A stretch of 64,000 nucleotides of DNA from Deinococcus planocerae (GTDB lineage Bacteria; Deinococcota; Deinococci; Deinococcales; Deinococcaceae): the NCBI RefSeq assembly GCF_002869765.1, contig NZ_PNOR01000025.1, positions 1 through 64,000 on the forward strand, read 5' to 3'. A model generated the notes under the pieces. The model was not told the origin of the DNA, ran no database searches, and worked only from the letters and a program-made list of their open reading frames with translations. Below, piece after piece: positions 1-16,876 of this stretch. Both the position numbers and the translations under genes were made by a program. Position 1 is the stretch's first letter; every line of letters starts with the position of its first letter.

Positions 1-60
1 GGTTGGAACGGCCAGGAACTCATCTGCCAGAATGCGGACGCGCTCCCCCAGAATCTGTGA
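1..60 (+). CDS. 3' end of an unidentified CDS (partial)
   Basis: Frame 1 is open from the window edge to a TGA at 58-60 and ends in the residues [10 protein letters not shown]. Only about 19 codons are visible, so the product cannot be named. The next low-GC gene follows on the same strand after 90 bases, so the two could form a pair, but this is inference. The open frame could also be chance. Confidence 0.3.
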   Translation, partial: GWNGQELICQNADALPQNL

Positions 61-68
61 CGTAGACA

Positions 69-92
69 CTCCCAGATTTTCTCGGCTGGGAG
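69..92. terminator. Small hairpin downstream of the partial CDS
   Basis: CTCCCAG (69-75) pairs with CTGGGAG (86-92) around a 10-base loop, 9 bases after the first stop codon. No T-tract follows, so it is at best a weak terminator. Confidence 0.35.
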
Positions 93-99
93 CGCTTCC

Positions 100-130
<31 letters not shown>

Positions 131-150
131 TTCGTAAGGGTCGGCGAGCG

Positions 151-585
151 TTGGTGGAGGCCAGCCGGGAGGAGCCAAAGTCAGTCGATCTGCTGCTGGC
201 CGATTACTATGGACTTTTTGCCGACTTCAAGTCGAAGTTGTGGAGCGCAGCGTGGAGCTGCATCAATATCCGACATTATGAAGCTTTTGAGAAATACTTG
301 AGGCAACATCGAATGGAGCGAGCCGCCACCCTCACGGGATACATCCTGTCAGGGCGACCCGTGCTTCGAGATGCATCGGCACAACCCTTTTACTCGGAAG
401 ATAATGTCTTCCGCCTTTCCTACTGGACGGCAGAGGAAGTATCGCAGCTCAAGTTGACATTTGACTCTCTGAGCGAAAGTCACTTGCGAGACTTGGACCC
501 GGATTGGGGCGCCTTGCCCTCTACTCAGGAGGCGACCAACGCTGCTTTCAACCGAAAGTCGGGCCTCATCATTACCGTCGCGTAG
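151..585 (+). CDS. Hypothetical protein, low-GC orphan
   Basis: The product is 144 residues from TTG at 151, or 143 from GTG at 154. AAGGG at 136-140 could serve as a ribosome site. No signal peptide, membrane segment or known motif is seen. It is soluble, rich in aromatic residues (YYGLFADFKSKLW near the N-terminus), and mixed alpha/beta in character. Codon use is visibly less GC-biased than neighbouring secDF, with many third-position A or T, which suggests recent acquisition. It converges on secDF across a shared terminator. I do not recognise the family. A role as an orphan immunity or antitoxin-like gene is only a guess from size and composition. Confidence 0.6.
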   Translation: MVEASREEPKSVDLLLADYYGLFADFKSKLWSAAWSCINIRHYEAFEKYLRQHRMERAATLTGYILSGRPVLRDASAQPFYSEDNVFRLSYWTAEEVSQLKLTFDSLSESHLRDLDPDWGALPSTQEATNAAFNRKSGLIITVA

Positions 586-603
586 TCGAGATCGGCCCAA
601 AAG

Positions 604-639
604 CGAAGGGGCGACCTCCCACCGGAAGCCGCCCCTTCG
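604..639. terminator. Bidirectional terminator between the orphan gene and secDF
   Basis: CGAAGGGGCG (604-613) pairs with CGCCCCTTCG (630-639), a perfect 10-bp stem with a 16-base loop. It lies between two convergent genes, 18 bases after one stop and 12 bases beyond the other. Confidence 0.7.
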
Positions 640-651
640 AGTTCGCGTGCT

Positions 652-2946
<2,295 letters not shown>

Positions 2947-3003
2947 GGAAAGACTCCAGAGGGAAGGGAAGGGGAAGGCGGTGGTGGTCCGGCCTCCGCC
3001 TTC

Positions 3004-3366
3004 CTACCCCCCGTCCGTCTGCCGCCGCCCCAGCAGGGCGAGGCTGCGTTTCGGGGAGGGAGCCGTCCAGACGGGCAGTCGGTCGTGCGCCTCGTCGGCC
3101 CCCCCCGGCACCCGGAACGGCTCGGGCGGGGGGACGGCCCCCAGCGCGGGCCCGGGGGTGGGCTGCGGCGCCGGGCGCAACTCGGGGAGGGCCGGGGCGA
3201 CCGGGCCCGCCGTGACCCGCGGCCCCGGGTCCATCACCGGCGGCTGGTGGCCCAGCAGCACCGCCAGGACCGAGAGCAGCGTCAGCACGCCCGGCCACGC
3301 GAGCAGGCGCGAGCGCCACGGGGGCGTCACGTGAGGGCGGGTGGGGACGGGCTCGGGGGTGGGCAT
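3004..3366 (-). CDS. Proline-rich single-pass membrane protein, hypothetical
   Basis: This 120-residue protein has one hydrophobic segment (LAWPGVLTLLSVLAVLL, about residues 23-39) after a short proline-rich and basic N-terminus. A long Pro/Ala/Gly-rich tail (about 45-100) is probably extracytoplasmic and disordered. No catalytic motif is visible. It ends 57 bases before secDF on the same strand, so it may be expressed with it. The low-complexity composition makes the exact start uncertain and leaves some chance that the frame is not coding. Confidence 0.5.
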   Translation of the reverse strand: MPTPEPVPTRPHVTPPWRSRLLAWPGVLTLLSVLAVLLGHQPPVMDPGPRVTAGPVAPALPELRPAPQPTPGPALGAVPPPEPFRVPGGADEAHDRLPVWTAPSPKRSLALLGRRQTDGG

Positions 3367-3573
3367 CTTCGTGGGTCTGTGCGCGGGGCGGCCCGGTCAG
3401 GAGGTGAGGCCGCCCGCGCCGAGCGCCCCAGCATAGCAGGGCTCCCGGGCACGCCGCGGCGCGACCGTCACCCTCCCCCGGCGTTAGCCCCCGTTTAACG
3501 GCCCCGCCCCACCCTGACCCCGTGCCCGGTTTCCCTCTGGCCGGGCCCGTCCCCACAAAGGAGCGTGAAGCTT

Positions 3574-4371
3574 GTGAAGTCCAACCCCAGGAACCGTACG
3601 GCCCTGCTCGCCCTCGTCGCCGCCCTGCCCCTCACGGCGGGTCTGGTGTTCGCCCAGGCGACCTCGGCCCAGCCCCAGCGTGTTCAGCCCGCGCAGCCCG
3701 GCCAGGGGCAGAACACCCGGCCCGGCACCACCCCGGGCCGGCAGACGAGCGCCACGAACTACACCGACCTCTTCCTGCAACGTCTCGCCGCGGGGCTCGG
3801 CGTCAGCGTGGAGCGGTTGCGCGCCGCCGCCGTCGCCGCCGGGAACGCCACCATCGACCAGGCGGTGCGGGGCGGCGACATCTCGCAAGACCGCGCCGCC
3901 GACCTCAAGGCCCGCCTTCAAGACGCGCCCCTGAACTTCGGACGCTTCGGTGGCCGGGGTGGACCGGACAGTCAGCGCGGCCAGATGAATGACCGTGGCC
4001 CCCGCGCGGGCTTCGGCCAGGCCATCGTCTCCGCCGTCGCCCGCACCCTCGGGCTGAGCGAGCAGGCCCTCGCCCAGCAGCTCCGGCAGGGGCAGACCGT
4101 CCGCCAGCTCGCCCAGGCCCGGGGCGTCAGCACCCAGACCGTCCGCGCCGCCGCCGTCACCGCCCTGAGGACCAGCCTGAACGCCGAGGTCCAGGCCGGT
4201 CGCCTCTCCCAGGCCCAGGCCGGGCAGCTCCTCGCCCGCGCTCAGGCCGACGAGAACTTCGGCCTGAACTTCGGACGCGGTGGCCCCGGTCGTGACGGCC
4301 AGGGTGGGCCGCGCGGTTTCGACCAGCCGAACACCCCGGGCACCACGACCCCCGGCACCCAGGGCTCCTGA
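3574..4371 (+). CDS. Secreted repeat protein, hypothetical
   Basis: The 265-residue protein begins with a signal peptide (basic MKSNPRNR, hydrophobic ALLALVAALPLTAGLVFA, likely cleaved after AQA). GTG at 3574 is chosen over GTG at 3565 because AAAGGAG ends at 3563, only 1 base from the earlier codon. After a Gln/Pro/Thr linker there are two related helical units, about residues 66-125 and 145-235. Each contains a leucine-heptad helix, an A-A-V/A-rich stretch, a 'GDISQDRA' or 'GRLSQAQA' turn and a terminal NFGR. The tail is Gly/Pro-rich. The repeat unit resembles small secreted SHOCT/YckD-like helical modules, but no function can be assigned. Confidence 0.75.
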   Translation: MKSNPRNRTALLALVAALPLTAGLVFAQATSAQPQRVQPAQPGQGQNTRPGTTPGRQTSATNYTDLFLQRLAAGLGVSVERLRAAAVAAGNATIDQAVRGGDISQDRAADLKARLQDAPLNFGRFGGRGGPDSQRGQMNDRGPRAGFGQAIVSAVARTLGLSEQALAQQLRQGQTVRQLAQARGVSTQTVRAAAVTALRTSLNAEVQAGRLSQAQAGQLLARAQADENFGLNFGRGGPGRDGQGGPRGFDQPNTPGTTTPGTQGS

Positions 4372-4389
4372 GCCTTCACACCGAAAAAA

Positions 4390-4424
4390 AGAGGGGCGGT
4401 CTCCCACACCGGGGCCGCCCCTCT
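4390..4424. terminator. Bidirectional terminator between convergent genes
   Basis: AGAGGGGCGG (4390-4399) pairs with CCGCCCCTCT (4415-4424). The stem is preceded by seven A residues and followed by CTCTTTT, so it can act as an intrinsic terminator for both the secreted protein gene and infB. Confidence 0.85.
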
Positions 4425-4451
4425 CTCTTTTGCTGGAAGCTGGCCGCTCCC

Positions 4452-6275
<1,824 letters not shown>

Positions 6276-6344
6276 ACTCACCTCCGGTGAGGCCCCCTGG
6301 GCCGCCCCTTCGTCCGTGCGGAAGAGGGCGGTGGGGGCAGAAGA

Positions 6345-6662
6345 TCAGGGTGTCATAGGCTGATCCGTAGCTGTGTGAGTCGGGTTTGGGTGGCCGGAGT
6401 TCGGGTGATTGGGGCCTGAATGCCGCGCCAGGAGGGCCGCGCTGACCCCCGGGGCGTCCCCCCGAAAGGCCCGCCGCAGACGCTTTTCCGCCCAGCACTC
6501 CGGCGAGTCGGCGCAGACGTAGGCGCCCCGGCCCGTCCGTTGCCCGCCCAGCACCCGCCACCCCTCCGCCGTCCGCGTGACCCGCACGAACTCGCCCTGG
6601 GGACGCTTGCGGCGGCAGGCCACGCAGGACCGTTCCGGGACGTGGCGGGGCTGGGCGGTCAT
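6345..6662 (-). CDS. ylxR: YlxR-family RNA-binding protein
   Basis: The 105-residue protein carries the DUF448 core: CVACRRKRP near residue 13, FVRV, and GRGAYVC near 45-51. Family members bind RNA, and the Bacillus protein (RnpM) is reported to modulate RNase P. The domain ends near residue 75. The last 30 residues are an unrelated polar tail rich in Pro, His and Asn. It lies 5 bases after nusA and 69 bases before infB, the classic order in this operon. Confidence 0.9.
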   Translation of the reverse strand: MTAQPRHVPERSCVACRRKRPQGEFVRVTRTAEGWRVLGGQRTGRGAYVCADSPECWAEKRLRRAFRGDAPGVSAALLARHSGPNHPNSGHPNPTHTATDQPMTP

Positions 6663-6667
6663 GCGGT

Positions 6668-7855
<1,188 letters not shown>

Positions 7856-7886
7856 CTCACTCTTCCTTCCTGTTTGCTATTCGGTT

Positions 7887-8354
7887 TTAGCGGTGCCGGT
7901 CCGGAAACTCCGCGAGGTTGCCCTGGAAGCTCCCCACCGTCAGTGTCACGTCCTCGCCCTCGCGGTCGAAGGTCACCTGCTCGCCCTGCACGGCCTTGAT
8001 GGGGGCGGTGAAGGCGTGCCCCTCGCCGCGCACCCGGGCCTTGAGGCCGACCATGCGCTCGAAGTGCCGCGCCCGGGTCAGGGGCCGCTTGGCACCCGGC
8101 GACTCCAGCTCCAGCCGGTATTCGCCGGAAATCGGGTCCACCCGGTCGAACTCGGCCCCGACCGCCCGGCTCGCGGCCTCCAGGTCCTCCACCGTGACAG
8201 GCTGCTCGTCGAGGCGGTCCATGCGGATCACCACGATGGGCCGCCGACCGGGATTCTGCACCTGCACGTCGAGCACCTCGAAGCCCAGGGACCGCAGCAC
8301 CCCGTCGGCGAGCGTGTGCAGGTTGTTTGAGTTGTTGGCTGCGTTGTTATTCAT
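7887..8354 (-). CDS. rimP: Ribosome maturation factor RimP
   Basis: RimP assists 30S subunit maturation. From ATG at 8354 the product is 155 residues with an Asn-rich start (NNNAANNSNN), an N-terminal alpha/beta domain containing GFEVLDVQVQNPGRRP and VEDLEAASRAVG, the marker RLELESPGAKRPL, and a C-terminal SH3-like barrel. AAAGGTGG lies 8 bases upstream of this ATG. The frame stays open for another 72 codons upstream, but that extension runs through the 8495-8589 repeat and is not protein-like. First gene of the rimP-nusA-ylxR-infB operon. Confidence 0.93.
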   Translation of the reverse strand: MNNNAANNSNNLHTLADGVLRSLGFEVLDVQVQNPGRRPIVVIRMDRLDEQPVTVEDLEAASRAVGAEFDRVDPISGEYRLELESPGAKRPLTRARHFERMVGLKARVRGEGHAFTAPIKAVQGEQVTFDREGEDVTLTVGSFQGNLAEFPDRHR

Positions 8355-8494
8355 ATTGTCGGCCACCTTTCGGGCAGCCCTCCACCACCCCCTCCACGAA
8401 AAAAGGTGGGCCCACTGCCCACCCCCCGTTCGAGGAATTGCCTCGGCAGTATACGCGAAATGTGGGCTGGGGCGGGGAAACGGGTTACAAAGGG

Positions 8495-8589
8495 GTGAGT
8501 GGGAAGTGGTCAGTGGTGAGTGGGAGCATCGGCGAAAGCTCTGGCCTCGGCTTTCTGTTCCACTGACCACTCACCACGAACCACTCACC
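8495..8589. repeat. Imperfect inverted repeat, family A (GTGAGTGG words)
   Basis: The left arm is GTGAGTGGGAAGTGGTCAGT and onward. The right arm contains CCACTGACCACTCACC and CCACTCACC. Each arm is built from reiterated 7-8-base words, so several pairings are possible. A related element lies after ligA (53641-53758), sharing CACTGACCACTCAC. It sits between minC and rimP, which run in the same direction, and its right edge overlaps the minC stop codon. A terminator role is likely but unproven. Confidence 0.7.
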
Positions 8590-9184
8590 TGTGGGCGTCG
8601 ATCACGATTACTCCGTCCTGGAGCCTCGCCTGTTCCGCCCCCTCGTGGCCGTCGAGCTTGCGCATGTTGCTCAGGCTGCTGCCCTCGGGGGCGCGGGCCA
8701 CGGCGTCGCCGATGCGGATTTGCGCGCTGGCGATGGGGCGGGCCCAGACGATGGCGTCGGCATTGCCCCCATATCCTGCATGGACCACGCCGCGCAGAGC
8801 ACCCATCACGATCACGTCGCCGCCCGCGACGATCTCGGCGCCGGGGTTCACGTCGCCGAGAATCACCACGCTGCCCCGGTACTCACCCCGGAAGCCCGCG
8901 CGGACGCCGTGCGGCAAGATCACCGTGCGGGCGCTGCCGTCGTCGCCCGCCGCGCTGGGGACCGTCACGCGGGGGGCGCGGACCCGGCCCGGCGTGCCCC
9001 CCGCCGACCGGATGGCCCCTAAGGCGGCCTCCACGGCGCCGGGGTCGGTATCTCCCCCGATTTCGAGCGTCACGCTGGAGCCCAGCAGCTCCGCGCGGGA
9101 GGCGAGTGCGTTCATCACACTGGAAGCCGTGTCGCCCGGTTCGAGGAGGAGATTGAGACCGCCGAGCGTGCCGCGAAGCTTCAT
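8585..9184 (-). CDS. minC: Septum site-determining protein MinC
   Basis: MinC inhibits FtsZ ring assembly away from mid-cell. The 199-residue protein has an N-terminal domain beginning MKLRGTLGGLNLLLE and a C-terminal right-handed beta-helix with the family's regular turns (GSVVILGDVNPGAEIVAGGDVIVMGALRGVVHAG). minD and minE are not adjacent. ATG at 9184 is preceded by TAGAGT at 7 bases and no ribosome site, consistent with a leaderless transcript. The frame extends far upstream but loses similarity there. Confidence 0.93.
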   Translation of the reverse strand: MKLRGTLGGLNLLLEPGDTASSVMNALASRAELLGSSVTLEIGGDTDPGAVEAALGAIRSAGGTPGRVRAPRVTVPSAAGDDGSARTVILPHGVRAGFRGEYRGSVVILGDVNPGAEIVAGGDVIVMGALRGVVHAGYGGNADAIVWARPIASAQIRIGDAVARAPEGSSLSNMRKLDGHEGAEQARLQDGVIVIDAHR

Positions 9185-9191
9185 GATCTTC

Positions 9192-9197
9192 ACTCTA
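9192..9197 (-). promoter_or_regulatory. -10 box of minC (leaderless)
   Basis: TAGAGT on the minus strand with a 7-base spacer to ATG at 9184, so transcription should start at or next to the start codon. Confidence 0.6.
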
Positions 9198-9302
9198 GCG
9201 GGTGAGCTGTCCGGGTCCTCAGCGCGGAGGTGGTGCACAACGCCTTGCCGGTTTCTGGGCGAGTTCTCACCTTTGGGGGTGCAGGGGTGCGGGGGCATGG
9301 TG

Positions 9303-9308
9303 TAGACT
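9303..9308 (+). promoter_or_regulatory. -10 box ahead of the S1-protein gene
   Basis: TAGACT with a 7-base spacer to an ATG at 9316. That ATG opens an 11-codon ORF rather than the S1 gene, which has its own AGGAGG site further down. Confidence 0.6.
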
Positions 9309-9315
9309 TGGCCCC

Positions 9316-9727
<412 letters not shown>

Positions 9728-9776
9728 GACCCAGCCCAACGGCTGAGCGAGCACCACCAAAATCCAACCCAGCAGC

Positions 9777-9804
9777 GGGACACCCTCGGGAAGTGGGGTG
9801 TCCC
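9777..9804 (+). terminator. Terminator of the S1-protein gene
   Basis: GGGACACCC (9777-9785) pairs with GGGTGTCCC (9796-9804), a 9-bp stem with a 10-base loop followed by CGTTCTT. Confidence 0.7.
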
Positions 9805-9844
9805 CGTTCTTCGTCGCCGGGTGGGGCGGGCTGGCGCCGTGCAG

Positions 9845-9850
9845 TACACT
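9845..9850 (+). promoter_or_regulatory. -10 box of the VOC gene
   Basis: TACACT 10 bases before ATG 9861, with no Shine-Dalgarno. The transcript would have a leader of only a few bases. Confidence 0.5.
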
Positions 9851-9860
9851 CCTTGAACCC

Positions 9861-10220
9861 ATGAACCTCAATCACGTCAACCTGGCGGTCACCGATGTGG
9901 GGGCCACCGTCTCTCTCCTGGAAACTTACTTCGGGTTGCGCCGGACCCGGCTGGTCACCGGGGACATGGCGTTCCTGCGTGACGACGGCGGCGCCCTGAT
10001 TTCCCTTTTCCGGGAGGACGACGTGATCTATCCGCCCATGTTCCACATCGGGTTTACCCGGGAGACCGTCGAGGAGGTCGATGAGGTGTACCGCCGCCTC
10101 GTGGAAGGCGGGTTTCACCCGCAGGCCCCCAGGGAGGACCACGGTCGCTGGACGTTCTACTTCATGACGCCGGGGGGCTTCACGGTCGAGGTCCAGAAGT
10201 TCCACCGGGAGTTGCTGTAG
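9861..10220 (+). CDS. VOC (glyoxalase/bleomycin-resistance) family protein
   Basis: The 119-residue protein is a single vicinal-oxygen-chelate domain made of two beta-alpha-beta-beta-beta halves: MNLNHVNLAVTDVGATVSLLETYFG opens the first, and FHIGFTRETVEEVDEVYRRL the second. His at residue 5 and Glu near the C-terminus (FTVEVQKFH) are in metal-ligand positions. Substrate is unknown: members include lyases, dioxygenases and drug-binding proteins. ATG at 9861 begins the conserved domain; the upstream extension is not protein-like. Next gene begins 33 bases downstream on the same strand. Confidence 0.85.
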   Translation: MNLNHVNLAVTDVGATVSLLETYFGLRRTRLVTGDMAFLRDDGGALISLFREDDVIYPPMFHIGFTRETVEEVDEVYRRLVEGGFHPQAPREDHGRWTFYFMTPGGFTVEVQKFHRELL

Positions 10221-10253
10221 GAAGCGCCCCCCTCCCCGTCCCCGAGGTCTTCC

Positions 10254-11909
<1,656 letters not shown>

Positions 11910-11919
11910 GGAAAGGCTA

Positions 11920-11954
11920 AAGGCAGAAGGCGCCGCCGCTCGGCCTTCTGCCTT
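11920..11954. terminator. Family B inverted repeat, probable terminator
   Basis: AAGGCAGAAGGC (11920-11931) pairs perfectly with GCCTTCTGCCTT (11943-11954) around 11 bases. More copies of the word and a CTTTT run follow at 11955-11971. Related elements lie at 24705 and 27458. Confidence 0.75.
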
Positions 11955-12046
11955 CCGCCTTCTGCGCTTTTGCTCCAGGGATGGGACGGCACGGCGGCTC
12001 CCCACGTTTTAACCGCCGCGTAACCGACCTCGGGCAAGCTCGGCGT

Positions 12047-13342
<1,296 letters not shown>

Positions 13343-13350
13343 TCACAACG

Positions 13351-13396
13351 AGAAGCGGTCCTGGAAGCGGCGAATGTGCCAGCCGGGACCGCTTCT
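13351..13396. terminator. Terminator after htrA
   Basis: AGAAGCGGTCC (13351-13361) pairs with GGACCGCTTCT (13386-13396), extended by outer CAAC/GTTG matches, only 9 bases after the htrA stop. The opposite-strand gene ends 90 bases further on, so it may act in both directions. Confidence 0.8.
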
Positions 13397-13485
13397 CTTG
13401 TTGAGCAGTGCCACCAGGACACGACCACCCGACGTTGCCACAGCATGTTCACCTTGATCCGTCATGGGAGAGGCGAGCGTGGCTG

Positions 13486-13869
13486 TCAGGTCCAGGGTGG
13501 CGCGAGGAGGACGGTCATGACAACTCCGGCGCTGAACCCAAGACCAAGTTCCCAGTCAAAGTGCCGGAGGTACGGGCGAGTCTGAGGCAGGAACCGGAAG
13601 AATAGCGGGAGGCCGATGGTGACCAGGAGCAAGAACAGGGCCTGCCACGGGAAGCCGAGATTGTACGATCTGAATAGCTCCAGCGAGTCTATAAAGAACC
13701 AGACAGAGAAGACAGCCATATAACCCATCGCGGCAGCGAAGAAAAGCATGGCAAGTCGTCGCCACCACTCTGGCCCATGCTTTTCCCAGCTCCTCAGCAT
13801 GGCTGCCTGGGCCCGCCGCCAGGAGGCGTACAGTTCCCGTTCTGCGGCGGCGTATTCGGGGTCTTTCAC
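13486..13869 (-). CDS. Three-helix membrane protein, hypothetical
   Basis: The 127-residue protein has a charged, Trp/Arg-rich N-terminal helix (ERELYASWRRAQAAMLRSWEKHG) and then three hydrophobic segments: MLFFAAAMGYMAVFSVWFFI (about 41-60), ALFLLLVTIGLPLFF (about 77-91) and LGLGFSAGVVMTVLLA (about 108-123). No catalytic motif is seen. GTG 13869 is preceded by TAGACT at 6 bases, so it looks leaderless. Composition is slightly lower in GC than its neighbours. Family unknown. Confidence 0.7.
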   Translation of the reverse strand: MKDPEYAAAERELYASWRRAQAAMLRSWEKHGPEWWRRLAMLFFAAAMGYMAVFSVWFFIDSLELFRSYNLGFPWQALFLLLVTIGLPLFFRFLPQTRPYLRHFDWELGLGFSAGVVMTVLLAPPWT

Positions 13870-13875
13870 GTGCCC

Positions 13876-13881
13876 AGTCTA
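13876..13881 (-). promoter_or_regulatory. -10 box of the three-helix membrane protein gene (leaderless)
   Basis: TAGACT with a 6-base spacer to GTG 13869; no ribosome site. Confidence 0.6.
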
Positions 13882-13902
13882 CCGACCGGGTACAAGCAGA
13901 AC

Positions 13903-14706
<804 letters not shown>

Positions 14707-14712
14707 GGGGTT

Positions 14713-14718
14713 AAGGTA
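14713..14718 (-). promoter_or_regulatory. -10 box of lysZ (leaderless)
   Basis: TACCTT with a 6-base spacer to ATG 14706. The surrounding 60 bases are unusually AT-rich for this genome. Confidence 0.55.
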
Positions 14719-14760
14719 TCACATGGTAAGTATTAAAGACTCAGAAATGGCGATTGATAG

Positions 14761-14772
14761 GTATCGCGATAC
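14761..14772. promoter_or_regulatory. Perfect 12-bp palindrome upstream of lysZ
   Basis: GTATCGCGATAC is a perfect palindrome 55 bases upstream of the lysZ start, in an AT-rich gap between lysZ and the MFS gene. Position and symmetry fit a dimeric regulator site; no regulator is identified. Confidence 0.45.
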
Positions 14773-14791
14773 GGGGGAGCGGGGGCGACGC

Positions 14792-15979
14792 TTACCCCGC
14801 CGCCGACCGCCTTGCCGCCAGCCGGAGCCCGGCCACGAGGAGGCCCGCCCCGATCAGCGCCGCGAACACCGCCCCCGCCGCGAAGGTGTGACTCACGTCG
14901 GCTCCGCGCACAAAGGGTTGGGCGAGGAGCGGCGAGAGGAACTGTCCCAGGAAGATGCTCGCCGACAGCCCGCTCATCACCCTTCCCCGCGCGTGGGCCG
15001 GGGCGAGGCCCGCGAGGAAGGTCGTGAGGTTCGGGGTCACCAGGCCCGCGCCCGCCCCACCGACGATCAGGCCGGGGACGACCCACCCGGCGCCGGGAGC
15101 GAGGCTCACCACCGTCCACCCGGTCGCCATCGCCAGGATGCTCAGGCCCGCCGTGAGGGCCGGGGTGCGGGTGCCGCCGCGCCGTGAGAACCACAGCGCC
15201 GCGACGGCGCCCGACAGGGTGCTGACCCCCATCACGAAGCCGACCTGCGCCGGAGCCACCCCCAGCCCCTCCAGGCGGTAGGGAAGCTGGGTGGGCATCA
15301 GGTAGAAGACCACCATGTACCCCAGCGCCACCGCGTAGGCCGGGAGGACCCACCGCCACGGCACACGCTCGGCGGCGTCCCCGGCGCCCCTCGCCCCCGC
15401 CGTCTCCCCGCGCGGGAGCCGCAGGGCCAGCGGCACGATCAGGAGGGCGGCGAGATACACCGCGAAGGGGGCGCGCCACCCCACACTCGCCAGAAGTCCG
15501 CCCAGCGGCAGGAAGATCACCCCGCCGAGGCTGGTGAACGCACTCTGCAAGCCCAGGAAGCGCGCCCGCTCCTCCCCGGCGAAGAGGTCCGCCACCAGCG
15601 CCGCTCCCGCCGTCATCGTCGCCCCCACCGCGAGGCCGAGCAGGACCCGCCCGAGCATCAGGGTGGTCAGGTCCGGCGCGTACAGCCCGCTCGACCCGGC
15701 CAGGGCATACAGCCCCATCGCCACGACGAGCACCGGGCGCCGCCCGATCCGGTCGGTGAGGTAGCCGCTCAGGGGCGCGCTGACCGCGATGGCGAGGCCC
15801 ACGACCGTCACGGTCAGGCGCACCAGAACGTCGGCGTTCGGCAAGCCCGCGAAGTGCTCCTGCATAGCGGGCAGCGAGGGCGCGATGGTCGCCCCACTCA
15901 TGATGGTGAGGGTGGCGGTCAAGAGCAGCGTCAGCCGCGTGACCCAGGGCACGGGCCGGGGAGGAGGGGAGGCCGTCAT
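14792..15979 (-). CDS. MFS transporter (DHA1-type efflux)
   Basis: The 395-residue protein has about 12 hydrophobic segments, opening with LTLLLTATLTIMSGATIAPSLPAMQEHFA. The MFS motif A is clear after TM2 (GYLTDRIGRRPVLVVAMGLYAL), and TM4-5 carries RVLLGLAVGATMTAGAALVADLF. This resembles Bcr/CflA and related drug/H+ antiporters; substrate unknown. ATG at 15979 is preferred to the start 11 codons upstream because it leads directly into TM1. It is last in a minus-strand run with GNAT, yjjX and DinB. Confidence 0.88.
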   Translation of the reverse strand: MTASPPPRPVPWVTRLTLLLTATLTIMSGATIAPSLPAMQEHFAGLPNADVLVRLTVTVVGLAIAVSAPLSGYLTDRIGRRPVLVVAMGLYALAGSSGLYAPDLTTLMLGRVLLGLAVGATMTAGAALVADLFAGEERARFLGLQSAFTSLGGVIFLPLGGLLASVGWRAPFAVYLAALLIVPLALRLPRGETAGARGAGDAAERVPWRWVLPAYAVALGYMVVFYLMPTQLPYRLEGLGVAPAQVGFVMGVSTLSGAVAALWFSRRGGTRTPALTAGLSILAMATGWTVVSLAPGAGWVVPGLIVGGAGAGLVTPNLTTFLAGLAPAHARGRVMSGLSASIFLGQFLSPLLAQPFVRGADVSHTFAAGAVFAALIGAGLLVAGLRLAARRSAAG

Positions 15980-16049
15980 CTCTCTGAGGGTGCGCCTCGC
16001 GGAGGAACGCAACCGTGCGTTTCCCGCCCGGGAACAGCCGTGACCGTCG

Positions 16050-16361
16050 TTACAGCCCGAACACGCCCCGCTGCCCCGGCTGCACGAGGTCCACGTACTC
16101 GCGGTGCTCGCGGATGAAGGCGGCCACGAAGGGGCACATGGGCACGACCTGTCGCCCCTGCGCGCGGGCGTCGTCGAGCGCGGCGCGGACGAGGGTGCTG
16201 CCGAGCCCCTGCCCCTCGTGGCCCTCCTCGACCTCGGTGTGGGTGAACATCAGGGCGGGCCCCGCCGGGCGGTATTCGGCGAAGCCCACGACGTTGCCGT
16301 CCAGGCGGAGTTCGTAGCGGCGTTCGGCCTCGTTGTTGGTGACCTGAAGGTCGGGGTTCAT
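16050..16361 (-). CDS. Small GNAT-like N-acetyltransferase
   Basis: The 103-residue protein belongs to the short GNAT group (NATD1/YidJ-like, GCN5-related). It has the strand FAEYRPAGPALMFTHTEVEEGHEGQGLGSTLV, in which HEGQGLGS is the acetyl-CoA pyrophosphate loop, followed by ALDDARAQGRQVVPMCPFVAAFI. The substrate is unknown. Its ATG overlaps the yjjX stop as ATGA, so translation is probably coupled. Confidence 0.85.
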   Translation of the reverse strand: MNPDLQVTNNEAERRYELRLDGNVVGFAEYRPAGPALMFTHTEVEEGHEGQGLGSTLVRAALDDARAQGRQVVPMCPFVAAFIREHREYVDLVQPGQRGVFGL

Positions 16362-16876
16362 GGCTCAGGGTACAGCCCCGGGTCCAGAAAAGGGACGGCG
16401 GCGAACGCGACCGCCTGCCGCCACACGTCCGCCCGCGTGACCATCCCGCGGCTGAGCGCCCCGAAACTCCCCACGCCCCGGTTCACGTCCACCGTGCCCA
16501 GCAGCTCGTCCATCACCCGGCCCAGTTCCTCGCCTGCCCGCACCCGTCCTGCGACGACGGGGGGCAAACGCACCTCTGCCGTGCGGGCGACCTCCACCCG
16601 CCCCCCGCGCGCGACGGCGACGAAGCCGAACAGCCGCGCCTCCTTCCCGTCGAAGGTCACGCCCCCCTCCAGCCCCACGCCCCAGTCCGCCCCGACCAGG
16701 GCCGCCCGCGCCCGGTTCACCGCTCCCTCGCGCGTCTGCGCCTCCCCGACGGGCTGCTCGGGCACGCCGCTGGGCACGTCCACGCCCTCCACCTCGGCGT
16801 CCGGCCACCACGCCCCGAACACGCCCTGCACCGGCCCCACCTTCGCCGGGTTGAGGCTCCCCACCCGCACCCTCAC
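16358..16876 (-). CDS. yjjX: DUF84-family inosine/xanthosine triphosphatase
   Basis: Family enzymes hydrolyse ITP/XTP and other non-canonical nucleoside triphosphates to protect the nucleotide pool. The 172-residue protein has the family start VRVGSLNPAKVGPVQGVFGAW, then GVPEQPVGEAQTREGAVNRARAAL, and GVGLEGGVTF with the conserved Glu. GTG at 16876 overlaps the DinB gene's stop as GTGA, and its own end overlaps the GNAT gene as ATGA, so the three are translationally coupled. Confidence 0.85.
   Translation of the reverse strand: MRVRVGSLNPAKVGPVQGVFGAWWPDAEVEGVDVPSGVPEQPVGEAQTREGAVNRARAALVGADWGVGLEGGVTFDGKEARLFGFVAVARGGRVEVARTAEVRLPPVVAGRVRAGEELGRVMDELLGTVDVNRGVGSFGALSRGMVTRADVWRQAVAFAAVPFLDPGLYPEP

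Noticed and set aside
8355..8570. N-terminal extension of rimP by 72 codons
   Set aside because: It translates the family A repeat, and a good SD precedes ATG 8354.
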